Assembly: GCA_947568835.1 (NCBI GenBank)
Contig: OX387604.1
Coordinates: 14,971,076 to 15,035,075 of the forward strand
Direction of reading: 5' to 3'
Length of the DNA: 64,000 bases
Origin: Protonemura montana
Taxonomy: Eukaryota > Arthropoda > Insecta > Plecoptera > Nemouridae
Positions 62,429 to 64,000 of the stretch are shown here, in pieces. How positions within the stretch are numbered: position 1 is the first letter of the stretch; the number at the start of each line of letters is the position of its first letter. A model generated the notes under the pieces. The model was not told the origin of the DNA, did no database searches, and was given only the letters and a program-made list of their open reading frames with translations. The position numbers and the translations under genes were made by a program.

Positions 62429-64000
62429 GTAAGTCATCTTTCAGAATAATATACAAATACCTACCAATCTTTCAATCAACGCTTCGCTTTCTCCCGACTC
62501 CTGACTTGCATTTCCTTTAGCTGTCACTGTCACATCCTTGCAGATCTATTTTTGGCGAACTTTTCTAGATCCTGTCCATCCAGCAGAGTTTACGAGTTAG
62601 GCAATAAGCACAATACACCCCTGTGGAGTTGCTAGTTGTTAGTTACCAACCTTCTAAGGTGACTGTCGGACTGAAATCACTCATCAACGTTTCGGTCGAT
62701 CCTGCTTGAAGACAGGCAGGCAGATGCAGTTACAAGGCACAGCGTGTTAGATGTGTGTCAATCGGGATCCGTAACCTAACGCACCCCTCGTGGGTCGTGG
62801 GGCATTAAGGCATTGCTGGGCTGACAGTTGCTATCGCCAGCTAGTGTGGCATCTTGGAGTCTGAGGGGGAGGGGGGCACGTGCACGTGAGATACAACTCC
62901 CTGAGACATGACGGGAAACAGCCCCTTCGCCGGGGAATATGAACAGATCTTGGATCATTAGCCAAGAGATACGACACCAGGATCCTTTTTGTATATTTGG
63001 TGTTTATTTTACTAGGAAGTGTTGAAACGCAATGTTCGTGCTCATAATGGCAGTACGAGGAAAGGATTCTCAACCAAAATACACAAATAGCTATTCATAG
63101 GCGCGTACTTGGATGTATGTCTCTGAAACAAGCTGGCCGGAAAGGCATATCGACTATGTCTTGAATTCTGCTGATATTATAGGTACTAGCAGTAGTTGTA
63201 AGGTTGTACAATACAAAGAATGTAAAGCGATTATGATCATGATTTCTGTGCGTTATATATCTCCGGTTAAATGGGATGGTGGCTACAGGAAACACGTTCA
63301 TTAGACACTTACGAAGATAATTGCTCTGTAGAATCTACGTTAATATGCCTGCGACTTCAAAACTTGGTACAATTTAAACTTGCAATAATGTCATTTTAGA
63401 CAGACAGCAATTAATTGGGAGAACAGCTGAGAGAATTGCACTTAACGTGTAAGCTTCGAGTAAGTCTTAGTCAGCAAGCGATCGTATATCGCAGATAATT
63501 GTAAATAATTGTGCTTTTTTTTGTGTGTGTGTGTGTCACATTCTTTTATTGAGGTGGGTGATCAAAAATGTAGAGACGCCCCGTCTCTTTTCAGACAAAC
63601 ATTGCTCTTGTTTTAGTTTTAAATTTAAAATCAACTGATGTTTCAAGATGGTGTACGTTCTTTTTGCAGATAGCGCTTTGTTTGTGTCGGTTCATTGTTG
63701 GTCCAACAGTCCATATGCAAACAAGATAAAACTGAAAAAAAATGTAGAGTCAATGCCACGGGTCGACACCTCTCTTGCCTATATTTCAAATGAAATGTGA
63801 AACTTAAGCTAAAATATGTGCAAATACAAAGAGAAAAGCAGTGGTTTGATGCATTTGTGCAGTGTTCGTGCAGTGTTCGTGCTTTTGTGTGCCGGATATC
63901 GCAGAGTTTGCTCAGGACACACTCGCAGAAACAATTTGCGTTGTAATGACATGGGAAAAGTAACATGGCGTGTGCATGTATATTTTCTTGTTTGCTTTGC
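62429..64000 (+). other. First coding intron of the sFRP gene
   Basis: No further sFRP exon (netrin-like domain) is recognised before the window ends. The stretch holds a (GT)n run near 63522-63537 and otherwise unremarkable sequence. Short open frames on both strands are not supported as genes. Confidence 0.5.

Overview
The window is nuclear DNA from an AT-rich invertebrate genome. Genes are split by GT-AG introns, the spacers are long, and transposon debris is abundant. The gene set (fizzy-related/Cdh1, an SLC26 transporter, an intronless arthropod-like actin, Siah, PSMG1, a secreted frizzled-related protein) indicates a bilaterian. The actin and a short (TTAGG)-like run favour an arthropod, and the sFRP gene argues against a Drosophila-like insect. 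This placement is inference.

Layout. 1-1953 (-): 5' part of an unrecognised gene for a protein with one membrane segment. 1954-8456: no gene seen, several repeats. 8457-19020 (-): fizzy-related (Cdh1), ten coding exons assembled exon by exon, 507 aa. 22262-27242 (+): SLC26 anion transporter, 13 exons, 688 aa. 28916-33032 (-): membrane-anchored JmjC-domain protein, six exons, 318 aa. The intronless actin gene (29699-30829, +) lies inside its last intron on the opposite strand. 34101-39562 (+): Siah E3 ubiquitin ligase, four exons, 279 aa, divergent from the JmjC gene. 44373-48156 (+): proteasome assembly chaperone 1, two exons, with a LINE fragment and a 5S-rRNA-derived SINE in its intron. 48157-61896: about 14 kb of repeats plus a few unassigned open stretches. 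61897-62428 (+): first coding exon of an sFRP1/2/5-like gene that runs off the right edge.

The genes do not form one pathway. Cdh1 (APC/C activator), Siah (E3 ligase) and PSMG1 (20S proteasome assembly) all belong to ubiquitin-proteasome biology, but their closeness looks incidental. The most unusual content is architectural: an actin gene nested antisense between the two halves of a JmjC iron site; a SINE family with a 5S rRNA head (four copies or fragments, two of them inverted neighbours); a repeat family in which a SINE-like tail has become a near-perfect fold-back; a 188-bp tandem array; and two MITE-like families.

Exon boundaries were read by eye from splice consensus, reading phase and remembered family sequences. 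No alignment was run. Untranslated exons and transcription starts are mostly unplaced.
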